Positions 31,544 through 35,509 of a stretch of 35,509 bases of DNA are shown here, piece after piece. Positions within the stretch are counted from its first letter, which is position 1. Each line of letters starts with the position of its first letter. The notes beneath the pieces were generated by a model, which saw only the letters and a list, made by a program, of their open reading frames with translations, was not told where the DNA came from and ran no database searches. The position numbers and the translations under genes are program-made. Source of the stretch: Mycobacterium asiaticum (GTDB lineage Bacteria; Actinomycetota; Actinomycetes; Mycobacteriales; Mycobacteriaceae); assembly GCF_001668675.1 (NCBI RefSeq), contig NZ_LZKQ01000289.1, positions 1-35,509 on the forward strand, written 5' to 3'.

Positions 31544-34294
31544 ATGCCGAAGGTCGCCATCAAGGTCTTCATCATGTTGGCGCTGACCTCGCTGTCATTG
31601 TGCAGTGCAGCGCATTCGCCGATAGCCACTCGTGCCCCCCACGCTGCGCCGGAGCGTGTTGAGTTAGCGAACAATTGGACGATGTCTGTGGCGGACACCG
31701 TCTCGGCGGACGGTGACGCCCTGTCTGCGTCGGACTATGACGCCGGCGGTTGGTATCAGGTCCGCCACATGCCGGCCACCGTGTTGGAGGTCCTGCGTGA
31801 AAACGATGTGTACCGGGATCTGTATGTCGGCAAGAACCTCCGCGACCAGGTTCCGCAGGACCTTTATAAACATGATTGGTGGTACCGCACTCAGTTCACC
31901 GCCCCGGCGGGTCGACAGACCTACCTCTTGGAATTTCCCGGAATCAACTACCGCGCCGACATCTGGCTGAACGGGCGCCTGGTTGCCGACCACGAGCAGA
32001 TCGTGGGCATGTACGCCGACCATCAGTTCGACGTGACGCCGCTGATCCGGTCCGGGGAGCCGAATGTACTGGCGGTCAGGGTAATCCCGGAACGCGCGCT
32101 GCAGGACATTGACGGTGTCGAGCTGGCTGACAGCTGGAACGACTGGATCAATTGGGACTATCTGGGCTTTCCGCCGCTTAACGGCGATCCGGACCGGCGC
32201 GGAACGTCTTTCGTCCCCGACCGCAACGCCGGCATTTGGAAGCCGGTGTACCTGACAGCGCTCGGAACCGTGGGAATCAATGCGGCGACGGTCAATTCGG
32301 AACTCCCGCTGCCCCGCACCGACAGTGCGCGCCTGACGATCCACGCCGACGTGCACAACTATTCCCAGCAACGCACCCGCGGCGTTCTCCGCGCCACCAT
32401 CACCCGCCCGGACAAGACCACCGTCGATGTCGAACAGGCGGTCCTCTTGGCACCCGGCGAAGATCAGCACGTCACGTTCGCGCCAGACCAGTTCTCGCAA
32501 TTGAACTTTGACCATCCGGAGTTGTGGTGGCCCTACACGATGGGCCGGCCGGATCTGCACAACCTTCGGTTGGAATACCGGGTCGACAATCAACTCAGCG
32601 ACACCAAGGAACTGCGTTTCGGCATCCGGACTGTCAGACAGTACCGAGACGCGGGGTTCTCCGCAGACGGCGGAGACTTCTATCTGGAAGTCAATGGCAA
32701 GAGGTTCCCGGTGCGCGGCGCCGCATACACGCCCGATCTGCTCTTCAGGTACGACCCTGACCGCGAAACCGCAATCCTGCACTACGCCAAGGATTTAGGT
32801 CTCAACATGCTGCGGCTCGAAGGCAAGTTAGCTAGCGAACACCTCATCGAGGAAGCGGACGAGCTGGGGATCCCGCTGATGGCCGGCTGGATGTGCTGCA
32901 ACCAGTGGGAGAAGTGGGAGCAGTGGGACGCCGAAGATCAACGGGTGGCGATGGACAGTCTGCGCTCACAGATTCGGGAGCTTCGAAGCCACGCCTCAGC
33001 GTTCATCTGGGCCAACGGTAGTGACGGCTTGCCGCCACCGAACATCCGTGCTCGTTACCGGTCCATCCTCGACGAATTGTATTGGCAGAATCCCATCGTC
33101 GATACCGCCTCCCCGCAGGCAAAGGATGCCGACGGCGCGGTGCAGTGGGACGGCATCGATATGACCGGACCGTATACCTGGCGCCCGCCCACCTACTGGT
33201 TCAGCGGCCGATACGGAGCCACCTGGGGTGCATCGGCCGAACAGGGAAGTAATGAACAGATACCCCCGTTCGCCAGCCTTCGGAAGTTCATCCCGCCCCA
33301 CGAGTTGTGGCCGATCAACGACACCTGGTCCTTCCATGCGGGCGCGCAGTACAAGAACGCGGCCCTGCTGAGTGCGCAGCGTTCTATCGGGATGCGCTAC
33401 GGGGTTTCCGACAGCGCTGAGATATTCGCTGCCAAAGCGCAATTGGCGCAATATGAGTCAGCACGCGCCCAGTTCGAGTCCTTCGCCGCCGGGGGCTGGG
33501 ATATTCACAAGATGACGATCTATTGGATGCTGAACAGTCACTGGCCGTCGTTCTTCGGGCAGCTGTTCGACTACTACCTGCGCCCGGGTGGTGCTTATTT
33601 CGGAGCCAAGAAGGGTTTACGGCCGCTTTCCGTGGTCTTCGATTCCTATGCGCGGGGGATCGGCAATTCGGCACACGTCAGCGTTGTCAACCAATCGCCG
33701 ACGGATGTGGACGACCTTCGGGTCCGCGTCCGGGTTTATGACCTGCAGGGCACGCTGCAGGCTGAGGGAACGGCCGAGGGCATCAGCGTCTCCGCCGGTG
33801 GTGCGACCGAGGCGATGACGCTGCCGAGCGGTCTCGCGAAGTCGCCCGTTTTCTTCGTTCGGTGTGAGCTGACGCGCCCGTCCGGCGAAGTCGTCGCGGA
33901 GAACGTGTACTGGCAGTCTCAGCAGCCCGACGACGTGGGGGATCCCGACAACGATCGGGCGTTCGATTCGATGCAGGCGAGTTGGGCGGACATGACCGCG
34001 CTGAACTGGATGCCGCGGGTGCCGCTGGACATCACGGCTTCTCACCAGGCGGACCCTGGGGGAGTGGTGATCCGGTTGCACAACCCCACGTCGAACGTCG
34101 CGTTCTTCGAACGTGCCGAGATCATGTCGACGCGCGACGGCGACGAGATCCTGCCGGTCGAGTACGACGACAACTACGTGACCGTGTTTCCCGGGGAGAC
34201 CGTGGAGATCCGGGGGAGTGTGCCGGCTTCGTTGGCGAACTGGGTTCGGGTGACTGGGTATAACTCGTCGCCAATCACCGTGGCTGTCGAGTAG
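31544..34294 (+). CDS. Secreted glycoside hydrolase family 2, exo-beta-D-glucosaminidase type
   Basis: The 916-residue protein has a signal peptide (KVFIMLALTSLSLCSAAHS), an N-terminal jelly-roll sugar-binding domain (WYRTQFTAPAG...FPGINYRADIWLNGR), immunoglobulin-like domains, a TIM barrel (VRGAAYTPDLLFRYD...NMLRLEGK) and C-terminal beta domains. The usual GH2 Asn-Glu acid/base is replaced by Gly-Ser-Asp494 (ANGSDGLPP), and the likely nucleophile is Glu566 (SAEQGSNE). The 72-residue spacing equals that of Asp469/Glu541 in the exo-chitosanase CsxA. It probably removes glucosamine-type or related residues from the non-reducing end outside the cell. GAGGAA nine bases before ATG 31544 supports the start. 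Confidence 0.88.
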   Translation: MPKVAIKVFIMLALTSLSLCSAAHSPIATRAPHAAPERVELANNWTMSVADTVSADGDALSASDYDAGGWYQVRHMPATVLEVLRENDVYRDLYVGKNLRDQVPQDLYKHDWWYRTQFTAPAGRQTYLLEFPGINYRADIWLNGRLVADHEQIVGMYADHQFDVTPLIRSGEPNVLAVRVIPERALQDIDGVELADSWNDWINWDYLGFPPLNGDPDRRGTSFVPDRNAGIWKPVYLTALGTVGINAATVNSELPLPRTDSARLTIHADVHNYSQQRTRGVLRATITRPDKTTVDVEQAVLLAPGEDQHVTFAPDQFSQLNFDHPELWWPYTMGRPDLHNLRLEYRVDNQLSDTKELRFGIRTVRQYRDAGFSADGGDFYLEVNGKRFPVRGAAYTPDLLFRYDPDRETAILHYAKDLGLNMLRLEGKLASEHLIEEADELGIPLMAGWMCCNQWEKWEQWDAEDQRVAMDSLRSQIRELRSHASAFIWANGSDGLPPPNIRARYRSILDELYWQNPIVDTASPQAKDADGAVQWDGIDMTGPYTWRPPTYWFSGRYGATWGASAEQGSNEQIPPFASLRKFIPPHELWPINDTWSFHAGAQYKNAALLSAQRSIGMRYGVSDSAEIFAAKAQLAQYESARAQFESFAAGGWDIHKMTIYWMLNSHWPSFFGQLFDYYLRPGGAYFGAKKGLRPLSVVFDSYARGIGNSAHVSVVNQSPTDVDDLRVRVRVYDLQGTLQAEGTAEGISVSAGGATEAMTLPSGLAKSPVFFVRCELTRPSGEVVAENVYWQSQQPDDVGDPDNDRAFDSMQASWADMTALNWMPRVPLDITASHQADPGGVVIRLHNPTSNVAFFERAEIMSTRDGDEILPVEYDDNYVTVFPGETVEIRGSVPASLANWVRVTGYNSSPITVAVE

Positions 34295-34332
34295 CGTCTC
34301 GGCTTCGTCGGTTACGTGGGTAGCCTGGGGTA

Positions 34333-35289
34333 ATGCCTGCAGCCTTTGATCTGCGTCAGTTGGACGTGCCGGTTGTTCAAGCCGGCATGGGTACGGTGGC
34401 GGGCTTCGAACTAGCAGCCGCCGTGTCGGAGGCAGGTGGTCTGGGAACGATCGCGGGGGCGCGTGCCGAGATTGCCGCAGAGGTGGCGGCCGCACGCAGG
34501 CTTACCGGGCGACCGATCGCGGTGAACCTGTTGCTGCCCTTCGTGCGTCGTGGCGATATGGAGGCGGCCGCTGCCGCTGATGTGATCGTGACTTTTTGGG
34601 GTGTTCCCCGCCGCCTCGCTGCGACCACCTGGATTCACCAGTGCGGGTCGGTTGATGAGGCGAAGGCCGCTGAAGCCGCGGGCGCCGACGGGGTGATCGC
34701 GCAAGGAGTGGAGGCCGGCGGCCACGTCCGCGGAACGACTCCGGCGCTCGAGTTGCTCGACCAGGTGCGCAGGGCAGTGAACATTCCGGTGTTGGTCGCG
34801 GGTGGGATCGTCGATGCGCAAGGCGTGCGGGAGGCGCTGGACGCCGGTGCGGCCGCCGCCGTTGTTGGGACTCGCTTCCTGCTCAGCGAGGAGTGTCGCG
34901 CGCATCCGGAGTACAAGAGGCGTTGCCTGGAGGCCAATGAGACGGTGCTGACGGAACTCTTCGGGCTGGGCTGGCCCGATGCGCCGCACCGGGTGATTCC
35001 TAACGGTGCCACTCGGCGTTGGTTGGGTAACGGATCGCGAGGGCCGCGGTGGCTTCGTGTTGCGAATCGGCTCTTGTCTCTGCTGGCCAACTCGATGCCG
35101 GATGCGGCTCAAAACCGCGCTGTGCGAGCGCAATTGCCTGCGTGGTTGCCGTATGCGATCGCTCAGCCGCCCGGAGTGGACGGACCTGCTGAGTTGGTGG
35201 ATGCGCGTCCGCTCTATGCGGGCGCGAACGTTGGGCGGATCACAGATGTTCGTCCGGCTGGTGAGCTGGTCGGGTTGCTGACGCCCTAA
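34333..35289 (+). CDS. Nitronate monooxygenase / 2-nitropropane dioxygenase-like FMN enzyme
   Basis: The 318-residue TIM-barrel protein has VVQAGMGTVAGFELAAAVSE near residue 14, GLGTIAG, the FMN-phosphate segments GVIAQGVEAGGHVRG and VLVAGGIVD, and AAVVGTRFLLSEE. These fit the NMO family, which oxidises alkyl nitronates with FMN and O2. Many mycobacterial members have unknown substrates. It starts 38 bases after the GH2 stop, in the same direction. The ATG at 34333 lacks a clear Shine-Dalgarno, but the family start fits. Confidence 0.9.
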   Translation: MPAAFDLRQLDVPVVQAGMGTVAGFELAAAVSEAGGLGTIAGARAEIAAEVAAARRLTGRPIAVNLLLPFVRRGDMEAAAAADVIVTFWGVPRRLAATTWIHQCGSVDEAKAAEAAGADGVIAQGVEAGGHVRGTTPALELLDQVRRAVNIPVLVAGGIVDAQGVREALDAGAAAAVVGTRFLLSEECRAHPEYKRRCLEANETVLTELFGLGWPDAPHRVIPNGATRRWLGNGSRGPRWLRVANRLLSLLANSMPDAAQNRAVRAQLPAWLPYAIAQPPGVDGPAELVDARPLYAGANVGRITDVRPAGELVGLLTP

Positions 35290-35509
35290 GGCAGACGGCG
35301 CCCGGATACTTAGCCGCATTGAGGATGCTTGGGTGATGCCCGGATGACGAGTACTAGCGTTTGGTGTGGTCTTTCGACGTAGGAACGCACCTCCTTCCGC
35401 ACGCGAACGGGTACAGGCCGCGTCGCGGGTCGAGGTTGCGTCCACCAAAGTGGTGTATCAGTCGGGCCGTGAGTTGAGGACCGGCGTGTCGCAGCCGGCT
35501 AGATAAGGG

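Noticed and set aside
35290..35509. Right edge after the nitronate monooxygenase
   Set aside because: I see no supported gene, repeat or RNA in these 220 bases.

Overview
The window looks like chromosomal DNA of a non-tuberculous Mycobacterium, most likely a slow grower. The evidence is uniformly GC-rich coding with frequent GTG/TTG starts, a PE-PGRS gene at the left edge, a clear homologue of the secreted antigen MPT64, and several short exported proteins of mycobacterial type. I see no integrase, transposase, tRNA, rRNA or CRISPR array.

Left part (1-10985). A truncated PE-PGRS gene (minus) is divergent from a membrane protein of unknown function. A four-helix membrane protein (minus) and an intact class II UvrA-like ABC ATPase (plus) follow. 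A DUF389 membrane protein (minus) then separates the intact uvrA from a broken second copy, in which the first Walker A segment is joined in frame to the C-terminal ATPase segment and an in-frame stop interrupts the Walker A motif. Two divergent alpha/beta hydrolases and an ATP-grasp ligase complete this part.

Central part (about 10986-27066). This is an aromatic-ring catabolic cluster. Its enzymes are a Rieske dioxygenase (alpha and beta), a [3Fe-4S]-type ferredoxin and its FAD reductase, a cis-dihydrodiol dehydrogenase-like SDR, a two-subunit extradiol dioxygenase (LigA/LigB type), a NahE/PhdJ-like hydratase-aldolase and an aldehyde dehydrogenase. Together they could dihydroxylate, rearomatise, cleave and shorten a fused or biaryl-type aromatic compound to an aromatic aldehyde and then an acid. 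Mixed in are a secretory-lipase-fold protein lacking two catalytic residues, another SDR, an FrsA-like alpha/beta hydrolase, a GAF-LuxR regulator, and a DUF1185 plus amidohydrolase pair in the same operon as the ferredoxin and reductase. The DUF1185/amidohydrolase pair hints at a nitrogen-containing or otherwise unusual substrate. A palindromic motif (MCCC-NAAY-GGGT) recurs upstream of several of these transcription units, including an exact 14-base match at two of them, and suggests one regulon.

Right part (27067-35509). An MPT64-like secreted protein, a polytopic membrane protein and a small secreted protein come first. Then an AraC regulator very like RclR of E. coli (both redox cysteines appear present) is divergent from a DUF417 (RclC/YkgB-like) membrane protein, which looks like a reactive-chlorine/oxidant response pair. 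The window ends with a secreted family 2 glycoside hydrolase of the exo-beta-D-glucosaminidase type and a nitronate monooxygenase.

Functions are read from motifs and remembered family features; no search was run. Start codons were chosen by Shine-Dalgarno position and by overlap with neighbours, and doubtful ones are flagged.
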